Below, one piece after another: positions 44,013-52,028 of a stretch of 64,000 nt of DNA. Every line of letters begins with the position of its first letter. The first letter of the stretch is position 1. Origin of the DNA: JANQSS01 sp965249735 (GTDB taxonomy: Bacteria; Bacteroidota; Bacteroidia; Chitinophagales; Saprospiraceae); the NCBI GenBank assembly GCA_965249735.1, contig CBDFMS010000026.1, positions 806,001-870,000 on the forward strand. The letters are read 5' to 3'. Made by a program: the position numbers and the translations under genes. The notes below the pieces were generated by a model. The model did not search any database, was not told where the DNA came from, and saw only the letters and a list, made by a program, of their open reading frames with translations.

Positions 44013-45134
44013 TTATTTCTTCTTTGGTCTGCCTCGTCTACGCTTTGCTACTGGTTTTGCAGCAGCTTTCTTTGGTCTACCTGGTCCACGTTTTGCAGCT
44101 GGTTTCGCAGCAGCTTTCTTTGGTCTGCCTGGTCTACGCTTCGCAGCTGGTTTCGCAGCAGCTTTCTTTGGTCTACCTGGTCCACGCTTAGCAGCTGGTT
44201 TCGCGGCAGCTTTCTTTGGTCTACCTGGTCTACGCTTCGCAGCTGGTTTCGCAGCAGCTTTCTTTGGTCTACCTGGTCCACGCTTAGCAGCTGGTTTCGC
44301 AGCAGCTTTCTTTGGTCTACCTGGTCTACGCTTCGCAGCTGGTTTCGCAGCAGCTTTCTTTGGTCTACCTGGTCTACGCTTAGCAGCTGGTTTCGCGGCA
44401 GCTTTCTTTGGTCTACCTGGTCTACGCTTAGCAGCTGGTTTCGCAGCAGCTTTCTTTGGTCTACCTGGTCTACGTTTTGCTACTGGTTTCGCAGCAGCTT
44501 TCTTTGGTCTACCTGGTCTACGTTTTGCTACTGGTTTTGCAGCAGCTTTCTTTGGTCTACCCGGTCCACGCTTCGCAGCTGGTTTTGCAGCAGCTTTCTT
44601 TGGTCTACCTGGTCCACGCTTAGCAGCTGGTTTCGCAGCAGCAGCTTTTCTTGGTCTACCTGGTCCACGCTTCGCAGCTGGTTTCGCAGCAGCAGCTTTT
44701 CTTGGTCTACCCGGTCCACGCTTCGCAGCTGGTTTTGCAGCAGCAGCTTTCCTTGGTCTACCCGGTCCACGTTTCGCAGCAGCAGCTTTCTTTGGTCTAC
44801 CTGGTCTACGCTTCGCAGCTGGTTTCGCAGCAGCAGCTTTCTTTGGTCTACCTGGTCCACGCTTCGCAGTTGTTTTTTTCGCAGCAGCCTTTTTAGGTCT
44901 ACCCGGTCCACGTTTCGCAGCCGTTTTTTTCGCAGCAGCCTTTTTAGGTCTGCCTGGTTTTCGTTTTGCAGATTTAGCTTTTTTCTCATCAGCTTTCGCT
45001 TGAGTGAGTTTTTTCTTAGCATCACGCAAAGCTTTCTTGGCCGATTTTGTTTGGCTCTCCAATTTCTTTATTTGAGCTTGGGTTGCCTTGACCATGCCAG
45101 CCAATTGTGCTGAAGACATTTTCTTTTTTGCCAT
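44013..45134 (-). CDS. AT-hook repeat protein (histone H1-like)
   Basis: 373 residues, extremely basic. Residues 1-56 are a Lys-rich helical, coiled-coil-like head (AQLAGMVKATQAQIKKLESQ). The remainder is twenty tandem copies of an AT-hook, K-R-(G/R)-P-G-R-P-(K/R)-K, separated by Ala/Lys/Pro linkers (AAAKPAA, AAAAKPAA, AAAKKTAA). The unit is 16 residues in the C-terminal part and 17 in much of the N-terminal part. AT-hooks bind the minor groove of A/T-rich DNA, and Ala/Lys/Pro tails resemble histone H1, so a nucleoid-compacting or regulatory role is likely. The promoter-like TAAATTTG lies at 45164-45171. The plus-strand open frames here are artefacts of the repeat. Confidence 0.85.
   Translation of the reverse strand: MAKKKMSSAQLAGMVKATQAQIKKLESQTKSAKKALRDAKKKLTQAKADEKKAKSAKRKPGRPKKAAAKKTAAKRGPGRPKKAAAKKTTAKRGPGRPKKAAAAKPAAKRRPGRPKKAAAAKRGPGRPRKAAAAKPAAKRGPGRPRKAAAAKPAAKRGPGRPRKAAAAKPAAKRGPGRPKKAAAKPAAKRGPGRPKKAAAKPVAKRRPGRPKKAAAKPVAKRRPGRPKKAAAKPAAKRRPGRPKKAAAKPAAKRRPGRPKKAAAKPAAKRRPGRPKKAAAKPAAKRGPGRPKKAAAKPAAKRRPGRPKKAAAKPAAKRGPGRPKKAAAKPAAKRRPGRPKKAAAKPAAKRGPGRPKKAAAKPVAKRRRGRPKKK
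44016..44966 (-). repeat. Tandem 48/51-bp coding repeat of the AT-hook gene
   Basis: The DNA of the AT-hook region is itself a near-perfect tandem repeat. Twelve consecutive units are 48 bp and most of the remaining ones are 51 bp. Many units differ only at synonymous third positions, which points to recent expansion by slippage or recombination and predicts copy-number differences between strains. Confidence 0.85.
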
Positions 45135-45163
45135 AATAAAAATTAGTTAGATTTAATTAACTA

Positions 45164-45171
45164 CAAATTTA
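45164..45171 (-). promoter_or_regulatory. Candidate -7 box of the AT-hook gene (TAAATTTG)
   Basis: The minus strand reads TAAATTTG, matching TAnnTTTG, 29 bp before the ATG. No convincing -33 element at normal spacing. Confidence 0.35.
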
Positions 45172-45360
45172 ATTCATTCAATCGTAATATTTCACATAAA
45201 CGTCTAAAAAACAAGCTGTTCCATCAATAGCATCTTGACCAACGTATTTTGATTTTAAAATTTAAAAATTATACTTCGCTGATACTCAATTTATTATGAA
45301 TAATTTTCATAAAAAATATAGATTTTTTGAAAACAAATAATCTTGAACTTTTTTTTAAAT

Positions 45361-45368
45361 TATCTTTG
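45361..45368 (+). promoter_or_regulatory. folD: Candidate -7 box of folD (TATCTTTG)
   Basis: TATCTTTG matches the TAnnTTTG consensus, with TTG 15 bp upstream at 45343-45345. Transcription would begin near 45375, so the TTG start codon at 45373 of the longer frame cannot be used and the ATG at 45424 is favoured. Confidence 0.5.
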
Positions 45369-45423
45369 AGGTTTGATCAAAAAAACACGTATTTTTCAAA
45401 AAATCACTCAAACACCAGGACAG

Positions 45424-46308
45424 ATGAAACAACTTGACGGTAGAAAAACAGCAACCAACGTTAAAACCAAGCTTCGTGACGAAATTAATAATTGGTTAGA
45501 AAAAGGTAATAAACGACCACATCTAGCGGCTGTATTAGTAGGAGATAATACAGCTAGTCGTGCCTATATTAGAACGAAAATAAAATCATGTGAAGAAGTA
45601 GGAATGGCGTCATCCTTTTTTCAATTTGATGCACAAATAACAGAAGATCAACTACTTAAGGAGATTGATAAATTAAATAACAATCCTGAAATTGATGGTT
45701 TTATCGTCCAATTACCAATCCCCAAGCACATAAATGAACACAAAATAATCGAACGCATTGACCCTAAAAAAGATGTCGATGGTTTTCATCCTGTAAATTT
45801 GGGAAAAATGATGTTGGGATTACCGACTTTATTGCCGGCAACACCTTATGGAATTATTGAAATCATCCGACAATACAATATTGAAACATCGGGCAAACAC
45901 TGTGTGGTATTGGGTCGTAGCAATATTGTAGGTACGCCTGTAAGTCTTCTTTTATCCCGAAAAAATGATCCTGGGAATTGTACGGTAACCCTAGCACATA
46001 GTCGCACAAATAATCTTTCGGAATTAACTCAAATGGCCGATATTCTTATTGTTGCTTTAGGAATTCCAGAATTTGTTACCGCCGATATGATAAAACCCGG
46101 ATGTGTCATTATTGATGTTGGAATTAATAGAAAAGAAGATACTTCCAGAAAAAGAGGTTACCGACTTGTCGGTGATGTTAATTATGAGGACGTGCTTGAA
46201 AAAGTATCGTATATCACACCGGTCCCGGGCGGCGTAGGACCTATGACTGTGGCGAGTCTCCTGGTAAATACAATGAAGACTGTTAAGTGGAATGCAGCAG
46301 ATGATTGA
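45424..46308 (+). CDS. folD: Bifunctional methylenetetrahydrofolate dehydrogenase/cyclohydrolase
   Basis: 294 residues from the ATG at 45424. FolD motifs: Tyr-Lys pair in AYIRTKIKSCEEVG, IDGFIVQLPIPKHI, PATPYGIIEII, the NADP site VVLGRSNIVGTPVSLLLS and the C-terminal TPVPGGVGPMTVASLL. It interconverts 5,10-methylene-THF and 10-formyl-THF in the cytoplasm. The open frame extends 17 codons upstream, but that part lies over the promoter box. Its end overlaps the prmA start by 17 bp. Confidence 0.96.
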   Translation: MKQLDGRKTATNVKTKLRDEINNWLEKGNKRPHLAAVLVGDNTASRAYIRTKIKSCEEVGMASSFFQFDAQITEDQLLKEIDKLNNNPEIDGFIVQLPIPKHINEHKIIERIDPKKDVDGFHPVNLGKMMLGLPTLLPATPYGIIEIIRQYNIETSGKHCVVLGRSNIVGTPVSLLLSRKNDPGNCTVTLAHSRTNNLSELTQMADILIVALGIPEFVTADMIKPGCVIIDVGINRKEDTSRKRGYRLVGDVNYEDVLEKVSYITPVPGGVGPMTVASLLVNTMKTVKWNAADD

Positions 46309-47137
46309 TTGGATTTCTCACGAATTAATTTGTCTTGAACCCACTGATTTCTCAATTTTAACCGCCTATTTAGAAGAATTCGAAATTGCCGGTATTGAAG
46401 AACACCCAAACGGAATTACAATCTATTATCAGGATAACGAATTAGGCGGAATAATTCAGTCTCATTGCCAGTCACTGAAGCTTAATGCTAAACATGTTAT
46501 CAATTCTGAACCAGAACAAAATTGGAATTCAGTTTGGGAAAGTTCATTTAAACCTGTATCAGTAGATGATTTCTGCGTGATCTATGCCCATTTCCATAAA
46601 ATTGACATTAGCAAATTTCAATTCCCCATTCAAATCACGCCTAAAATGTCCTTTGGAACAGGCCATCATGCAACTACACGACTCATGATTCAACTTATGC
46701 GTCGATTGGATTTTAAAGATAAATCAGTCCTGGATTTTGGCTCTGGTACAGGTATTTTATCCATCTTGTCAAAACTCCTTGGTGCCCGGCACGTAACTGG
46801 TATAGACAATATGTCGTGGGCGATAGAAAATTCACAGGAAAATGCCATAACAAACAATTGCGGGCATATTGATTTTATCCTGGCTGATAACGCTTCACTT
46901 CCCGGGAAACATTTTGATGTCATTCTTGTCAATATAATTCGCAAGGTAATATTCGACAATCTCGATGTGCTTGCAAAACAGATCGTACATAATGGCTATT
47001 TGATATTATCCGGGTATTTACAAAATGACAGACAAAAAGTGTTGTATGAAACCACTCAGCGCGGGTTCAAACTTATAGGCGAACAATGTGAAGATCAATG
47101 GGTGTGTCAACTTTATCAAAAATCAGCGAGTGCCTGA
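46292..47137 (+). CDS. prmA: Ribosomal protein L11 methyltransferase
   Basis: 281 residues with the PrmA layout: an N-terminal substrate-recognition domain (LICLEPTDFSILTAYLEEFEIAGIEE), the linker MSFGTGHHATTRLM, and the SAM-binding Rossmann core (VLDFGSGTGILSILSKLLGA, then DVILVNIIRKVI). It trimethylates ribosomal protein L11. The ATG at 46301 is an equally likely start. The 5' end overlaps folD, implying co-transcription; the 3' end overlaps maf (convergent) by 22 bp. Confidence 0.93.
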   Translation: MQQMIDWISHELICLEPTDFSILTAYLEEFEIAGIEEHPNGITIYYQDNELGGIIQSHCQSLKLNAKHVINSEPEQNWNSVWESSFKPVSVDDFCVIYAHFHKIDISKFQFPIQITPKMSFGTGHHATTRLMIQLMRRLDFKDKSVLDFGSGTGILSILSKLLGARHVTGIDNMSWAIENSQENAITNNCGHIDFILADNASLPGKHFDVILVNIIRKVIFDNLDVLAKQIVHNGYLILSGYLQNDRQKVLYETTQRGFKLIGEQCEDQWVCQLYQKSASA

Positions 47138-47685
47138 TAGACTTCCCTTGTGGGAAGTCCCATTATATTGCTGTAGCTGCCTGATATTCTTTTTATTTTA
47201 CTCCAGCCAATCCAATCCTGTATTCCATAGGCTCCGGCCTTATCAAGTGTTTTATACGTATTGATGTAGTAGTCGATTTCTTCATTTTTAAGTACATCGA
47301 ATACGACTTCTGTTCTTACTGAAAACGACAATGATTTGTCTTTATTTGACAGAAAAACACCACTAATGACTGTATGTTTATTTCCAGACAGCTGCTTTAA
47401 GATTTCTGCTGCCTCATCTTTGCCCTGTGGTTTTCCAATAATGGTATTTTCAAAAACAACTACCGTATCCGCTGCCAATAATATTTCTCCGGGCTGCAAC
47501 TGTTCCAGACATGGACTTCCTTTTAGCCTGGCCAAATATTCCGGAACATCCCTGTTTTGCATATTGTCGGGAATAATCTCCTCGACGTCTGATACCACAA
47601 TCCTAAATTTGATATCAAGCTGTTCTAATAAATAAGCTCGTCTCGGAGAACCTGATGCCAACAGTATAGGATGTTTCATACGCAC
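47116..47685 (-). CDS. maf: Maf-family nucleoside triphosphate pyrophosphatase
   Basis: 189 residues with the Maf signature near the N-terminus (ILLASGSPRRAYLLEQL), the middle motif EILLAADTVVVFENTIIGKP and AGAYGIQDWIG. Maf proteins hydrolyse dTTP/UTP or modified nucleotides and prevent their incorporation. The subtype cannot be fixed by eye. Transcribed alone; convergent overlap with prmA. Confidence 0.93.
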   Translation of the reverse strand: MRMKHPILLASGSPRRAYLLEQLDIKFRIVVSDVEEIIPDNMQNRDVPEYLARLKGSPCLEQLQPGEILLAADTVVVFENTIIGKPQGKDEAAEILKQLSGNKHTVISGVFLSNKDKSLSFSVRTEVVFDVLKNEEIDYYINTYKTLDKAGAYGIQDWIGWSKIKRISGSYSNIMGLPTREVYQALADF

Positions 47686-47972
47686 GGTATTAAGTTTATT
47701 AAATAGCTTTAATCTGATATGGGATTCGGTACTATATCAACAACCATTTGATATTCAATTGTTTTCATCAACCGTAAATTGTTAATCGTCCAGATTACGA
47801 CAGTTGGCAATCAATTCTAATTTGCTTGCCACCACAACGAATCCAACAACTTCAAGGAATTATAATTATCAGCCGTGAAAATAACAGAATTGAAGTTCTT
47901 AAATCAAAGTTCAATCTGAATACCCGATTGGTAAATTCATGACCCAACGCCCTAGATCATCGATTTTCGGAA

Positions 47973-48218
47973 TTATTGATTATCGCGCCACTCATACACC
48001 CATTTGGCTTGAATTTGTTCGAGATGGCCTTCACTACAGTCTTCTCGTTTGCCTTCAAAATGTGGTATTTCCAGTATCCAGTCCAATAATTCCGTAAACC
48101 GAATGCGATAAATTTTGGATTCACCAAAATCGTCACCAAATCTGTCGTACAATGCCATTGCTATATCCTCATGGTCCATCCAGGAAATGGGTAAATTGTC
48201 TATTTCATCAAAACTCAT
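47973..48218 (-). CDS. iscX: Fe-S cluster assembly protein IscX
   Basis: 81 residues, acidic. ISWMDHEDIAMALYDRFGD and the C-terminal KREDCSEGHLEQIQAKWVYE match IscX (YfhJ), which binds iron and the desulfurase IscS and modulates cluster assembly. It is longer than the 66 residues of the E. coli protein, mainly in the middle. It follows the ferredoxin gene by 32 bp; the rest of the isc cluster is not in this window. Confidence 0.88.
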   Translation of the reverse strand: MSFDEIDNLPISWMDHEDIAMALYDRFGDDFGESKIYRIRFTELLDWILEIPHFEGKREDCSEGHLEQIQAKWVYEWRDNQ

Positions 48219-48250
48219 TGATTCTATTTAGCTTTTACTTCGAAATTTGG

Positions 48251-48592
48251 TTAGTGTTCATGTCCGATGATGAGACGTTGATCAGGAATTGTCACTTCGA
48301 TTTCGGCCTCATCTGATAAAATAATCGACTGACAACCCAGGCGTGATTCCAGGCGCGGATTTATGGCCCGATCAATGAAGTCCTCTTCTTTGTCCGATAT
48401 TTCTTCCAGAAACTCTTCCCCTTTTTCTATATAAACGTGACACGTACTGCATGCACAAACTCCTCCACAATTATGATTCAAATGAATATCATGGTCCTCA
48501 GCTATGTCTAAAATGGATAGATCCACTTCAGCATCGGCTATTACAATCGGCTTGATATCTTCTTGTTCAAATTTAAATGTAACTTTTGCCAT
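48251..48592 (-). CDS. fdx: [2Fe-2S] ferredoxin, adrenodoxin type
   Basis: 113 residues. The four cluster ligands have adrenodoxin spacing: Cys42-X5-Cys48-X2-Cys51 (in NCGGVCACSTC) and Cys87 (SRLGCQSI). One further Cys (46) sits within the loop. Isc-type ferredoxins supply electrons for Fe-S cluster assembly, which fits the iscX gene immediately downstream in the same operon. The fdx-iscX pair is common in bacteria. Confidence 0.93.
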   Translation of the reverse strand: MAKVTFKFEQEDIKPIVIADAEVDLSILDIAEDHDIHLNHNCGGVCACSTCHVYIEKGEEFLEEISDKEEDFIDRAINPRLESRLGCQSIILSDEAEIEVTIPDQRLIIGHEH

Positions 48593-48844
48593 TCTGCACG
48601 TTGCATTAAGATTAATCCCAACAAGGGTAATGAAAAAAAAGTTCGCATCCCTCCTTGATATGGTAAATATTACTAACTTGAATGGATAATCGAAGTAAAA
48701 GTTCGATTCCGTCTGATACAGTTAGTTCGCATCGAAAGATGAATTGACTATCTATGTTCGTGTGATAGAAGAAATTCACACTTTTTATCTAATTAAAGAG
48801 GAGATTGGATATAAATCGAAATTAGTTCAAGCGTTATTAAGATC

Positions 48845-51475
48845 ATGGAAGGAGAAGAAACACAAGCGGCGATAATGCCTTATAAGTTCAGGGAACTAAA
48901 GATCTACTCTAGTACTGAATGGTTGGCCGATAATCGCAAAAAGTATCGTCAGGTCTTTGATCGGCAAGAAACGACTTTTGTCTATGCTGAATTGTCTTTC
49001 TACAATAAGCTTTTTGATGAAGAAGCCTGGGATGTGACAATCACACTCAAGTGCTTTAGTTTGAGTCGAAGCAAAAAAGAAATTTGCAGTCTGGAACTGA
49101 AAAAGAAAATCAGTAAATACGATCACACCGTCTATATTCGCGAGGGTTGGGGAAATAAAAAACAAGGATCATTCTGGTCACGAGGAACTTATTATTGGGA
49201 GGCCTGGATGGACGATAAAAAAGTGGCCACAAAATACTTTTATATCGAAGAGATTGACGAATCAGAGGAAGATGAAGACCCAACAACTTATCTGGACTTA
49301 AAATCAGTTCGCTTATACGAAGGTAAATACGACGATGTATCACCTGAAGACCGCAAGTTCTATAAGGCATTTGCCGTTGGAGACACACGATATATCTACG
49401 CCGAAATAATATGTGAAAATCTAAATATCTACTCCAACTGGCAGTGCGAATTATTCGTCAAATTTTTTAACCAATCGCGTGAATTAAAAGGTCAGGTCAT
49501 CCGCTTGAGCCAGGTCAAAGAAAATGATGACATTATTGAGGTTACAGCAGGATGGGGCGCCAATATTAAGGGGAGTTGGCGTAAAGGAATATACTCCGTA
49601 GAAGTCATTTTCATGGATCGTCTCCTCGGCGTGATACCTTTTGAAGTTGGAGATGAGTTTATCGAAGGCGTCGGTCACGTACAATTACCAAATCGTGCGA
49701 AGCCGATGTACCTGCAGACAGACGAAGATGCGCATCTTTCCTTAGAAGAGATCATGGAGCGGTTGAATAATCTCATTGGTCTTAAACCTATTAAAAAACA
49801 GGTTCGTGAACATGCCCAGTATTTAAAATTTATTCAGCTCCGAAAGGATAAAGGATTTAAAGAAGACTCTGAACTTTCAATCCATGCTGTTTTTACGGGT
49901 AATCCCGGTACCGGAAAAACAACGGTGGCAAAAATGATGGGTAAACTCTACCGGAAGATGGGATTATTGTCTCGTGGTCATGTCCACGAAGTCGATCGGG
50001 TAAGTCTGGTGGGTGAATATATCGGCCAAACAGCACCTAAAGTAAAAGAAGCCATTGAAAAGGCGCGCGGTGGTATTATGTTTATTGATGAGGCTTATTC
50101 ATTGGCCAGAACCAACGATGACACGAAAGATTTTGGACGTGAGGTCATCGAAATTTTAGTCAAAGAAATGTCGGATGGAGAAGGCGACCTGGCGGTTATC
50201 GTGGCTGGTTATCCAAAAGAAATGAAACATTTTTTGGAGTCCAATCCCGGTCTGCGTTCACGATTTAAATTATTCTATGATTTTACAGATTTCAAACCAG
50301 ATGAATTGTGGGAAATCGTAAATTATGCAGCGACAGAAATGGAGCTTGAATTTGAACCGAAAGCTCAGGAAATGCTCAATAAAATAATATTGCGCGCCTA
50401 TCGTAACCGAGATCGCAGTTTTGGAAATGCCCGCTATGTTTATGATCTGGTGGAAAAAGCGAAAATAAATTTAGGTCTGCGAATCATGATGATGGAAAAT
50501 CCGCACGGACAGCCCGCTTCTGATTTAAAATTGATCCAGGTGTCCGATGTTCAACAACTTGACGATACTATTTTAACCGAATTACCTGATATTCCTATCG
50601 ATAGTGAATTATTGGAATTGGCGCTCAAGGAACTCGATTATCTCATAGGCATGAAGGCTGTCAAACAAGAAGTTCGCGAACTGATCAGCCTGGTAAAATA
50701 TTACCAGTCCCTCGGAGTCAACCCACTTAATAAATTGTATTTGCACACATTATTCATTGGTAATCCGGGCACAGGTAAAACCACCGTGGCACGCATACTC
50801 GCTAAAATATTCCGTGCCCTCGGAATTCTTGAACGAGGACATATTGTCGAGACAGATCGTCAAGGACTTGTGGCAGGATTTGTAGGACAAACTGCCATTA
50901 AAACTTCCGGTAAAATCGACGAAGCCAATGGCGGCGTTTTATTTATCGATGAAGCATATGCACTTACCGGAGCAGCGGGTCTCTATGCCGACTACGGACA
51001 TGAAGCGATTCAGACCATTTTAAAACGAATGGAAGACGATCGTGGCACATTCTTTGTATTTGCCGCCGGATATCCCGATAACATGGAGAAATTTCTTAAA
51101 TCCAACCCAGGCCTCCGTTCCCGTTTCGATAAGATTTTAAAATTCGAAGATTATTCTCCTGCTGATTTATTTGATATTGCCAAACACATGCTGGCAACTG
51201 AAAAACTAAAATTATCAAAAGCGGCAGCTGATTACCTCCACCAGGTTGTTTTTCAAATGCATCGTGGACGCGATAAATTCTTTGGCAATGCAAGGACGAT
51301 AAGACAACTTGTGAACGCCATCATGAAAAATCAACATCTGCGTATGTCAAATTCCAATGAAACATCAAAACGTGAATTGTACAATGTACTCGTGGAGGAT
51401 ATTCGTAAGGTCGAATTACAGGACGAGAATAAAATATTTGATAAAAAGAAAATTGGATTCAAATCTGAACAGTGA
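48845..51475 (+). CDS. Double CbbX/SpoVK-type AAA+ ATPase with duplicated N-terminal domain
   Basis: 876 residues. Two AAA+ modules of the CbbX/SpoVK group follow each other: Walker A GNPGTGKTTVAKMM (Gly352-) with MFIDEAYSLA, and GNPGTGKTTVARIL (Gly639-) with LFIDEAYALTG; each has a NPGLRSRF sensor and a conserved NARYV/NARTI element. The N-terminal 275 residues form two similar beta-rich domains (compare TTFVYAELSFYNKLF ... GSFWSRGTYYWEAWM with TRYIYAEIICENLNI ... GSWRKGIYSVEVIF). CbbX-like ATPases remodel protein complexes, e.g. Rubisco activase and EccA. The N-terminal pair may bind the substrate. No Rubisco or ESX genes are seen nearby. Confidence 0.85.
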   Translation: MEGEETQAAIMPYKFRELKIYSSTEWLADNRKKYRQVFDRQETTFVYAELSFYNKLFDEEAWDVTITLKCFSLSRSKKEICSLELKKKISKYDHTVYIREGWGNKKQGSFWSRGTYYWEAWMDDKKVATKYFYIEEIDESEEDEDPTTYLDLKSVRLYEGKYDDVSPEDRKFYKAFAVGDTRYIYAEIICENLNIYSNWQCELFVKFFNQSRELKGQVIRLSQVKENDDIIEVTAGWGANIKGSWRKGIYSVEVIFMDRLLGVIPFEVGDEFIEGVGHVQLPNRAKPMYLQTDEDAHLSLEEIMERLNNLIGLKPIKKQVREHAQYLKFIQLRKDKGFKEDSELSIHAVFTGNPGTGKTTVAKMMGKLYRKMGLLSRGHVHEVDRVSLVGEYIGQTAPKVKEAIEKARGGIMFIDEAYSLARTNDDTKDFGREVIEILVKEMSDGEGDLAVIVAGYPKEMKHFLESNPGLRSRFKLFYDFTDFKPDELWEIVNYAATEMELEFEPKAQEMLNKIILRAYRNRDRSFGNARYVYDLVEKAKINLGLRIMMMENPHGQPASDLKLIQVSDVQQLDDTILTELPDIPIDSELLELALKELDYLIGMKAVKQEVRELISLVKYYQSLGVNPLNKLYLHTLFIGNPGTGKTTVARILAKIFRALGILERGHIVETDRQGLVAGFVGQTAIKTSGKIDEANGGVLFIDEAYALTGAAGLYADYGHEAIQTILKRMEDDRGTFFVFAAGYPDNMEKFLKSNPGLRSRFDKILKFEDYSPADLFDIAKHMLATEKLKLSKAAADYLHQVVFQMHRGRDKFFGNARTIRQLVNAIMKNQHLRMSNSNETSKRELYNVLVEDIRKVELQDENKIFDKKKIGFKSEQ

Positions 51476-51537
51476 AATTTGCTGCATCGGAGCGCTATCG
51501 GTCCGGGAAGCCAGCGTGTCTAACCTATAATCTATAA

Positions 51538-51954
51538 ATGAAATCTTACAAGAAAGAAATGTGGTTTCGCGTACCTACGCGACGAGGGTTTATCAATATT
51601 ACAAGGGACGTTACCGAAACTATCCGGGAAAGTGGCGTCCAGGAAGGACTATGCCTTGTAAATGCCATGCACATTACCGCCAGCGTTTTTATCAATGACG
51701 ATGAAAGTGGCCTGCATCAGGACTATGAAAAATGGCTGGAGGGGTTAGCGCCTGAAAAACCCTATTCGCAATATGCACACAATGGATATGAAGACAATGC
51801 GGATGCCCATCTTAAACGCACGATCATGGGCCGTGAAGTTGTCGTTGCCATTACGGAAGGACAGTTGGATTTCGGGCCCTGGGAAGCCATTTTTTATGGT
51901 GAATTTGATGGAAAACGAGAGAAGCGCGTGTTGATTAAAATAATCGGGGAATAG
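51538..51954 (+). CDS. yjbQ: YjbQ/UPF0047 family protein
   Basis: 138 residues. The conserved block HITASVFINDDESGLHQDYEKWL and the late VVAITEGQLDFGPWEAIFYGEFDGKR identify the YjbQ family. Members have been reported to have thiamine-phosphate synthase side activity; the cellular role is unclear. It begins 62 bp after the AAA+ gene and may be co-transcribed with it. No other thiamine genes are in the window. Confidence 0.9.
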   Translation: MKSYKKEMWFRVPTRRGFINITRDVTETIRESGVQEGLCLVNAMHITASVFINDDESGLHQDYEKWLEGLAPEKPYSQYAHNGYEDNADAHLKRTIMGREVVVAITEGQLDFGPWEAIFYGEFDGKREKRVLIKIIGE

Positions 51955-51960
51955 AATTGA

Positions 51961-52012
51961 TAGTGGACAGTGGGCAGTGGGCCCTCCTACGCAAAGCTCC
52001 GGCGGGCAAGCA
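51961..52012. repeat. Short G/C-rich dispersed-repeat fragment
   Basis: The gap after yjbQ contains GTGGACAGTGGGCAGTGGGCC and CCTCCTACGCAAAGCTCCGGC. The second string resembles short dispersed non-coding repeats common in Bacteroidota genomes. One copy only in this window, so the assignment rests on recall. Confidence 0.3.
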
Positions 52013-52028
52013 GTGGGACAATATTAGA

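Noticed and set aside
43991..44896. Open frames on the plus strand, and in other minus-strand frames, across the AT-hook gene
   Set aside because: They follow the 48/51-bp repeat in other phases and give monotonous Leu/Val/Gln repeats; only the minus-strand AT-hook frame has a meaningful composition, a start context and a terminator.
45373..45423. TTG start of folD at 45373
   Set aside because: It would lie at the predicted transcription start given the TATCTTTG box at 45361-45368, and the family begins near the ATG at 45424.
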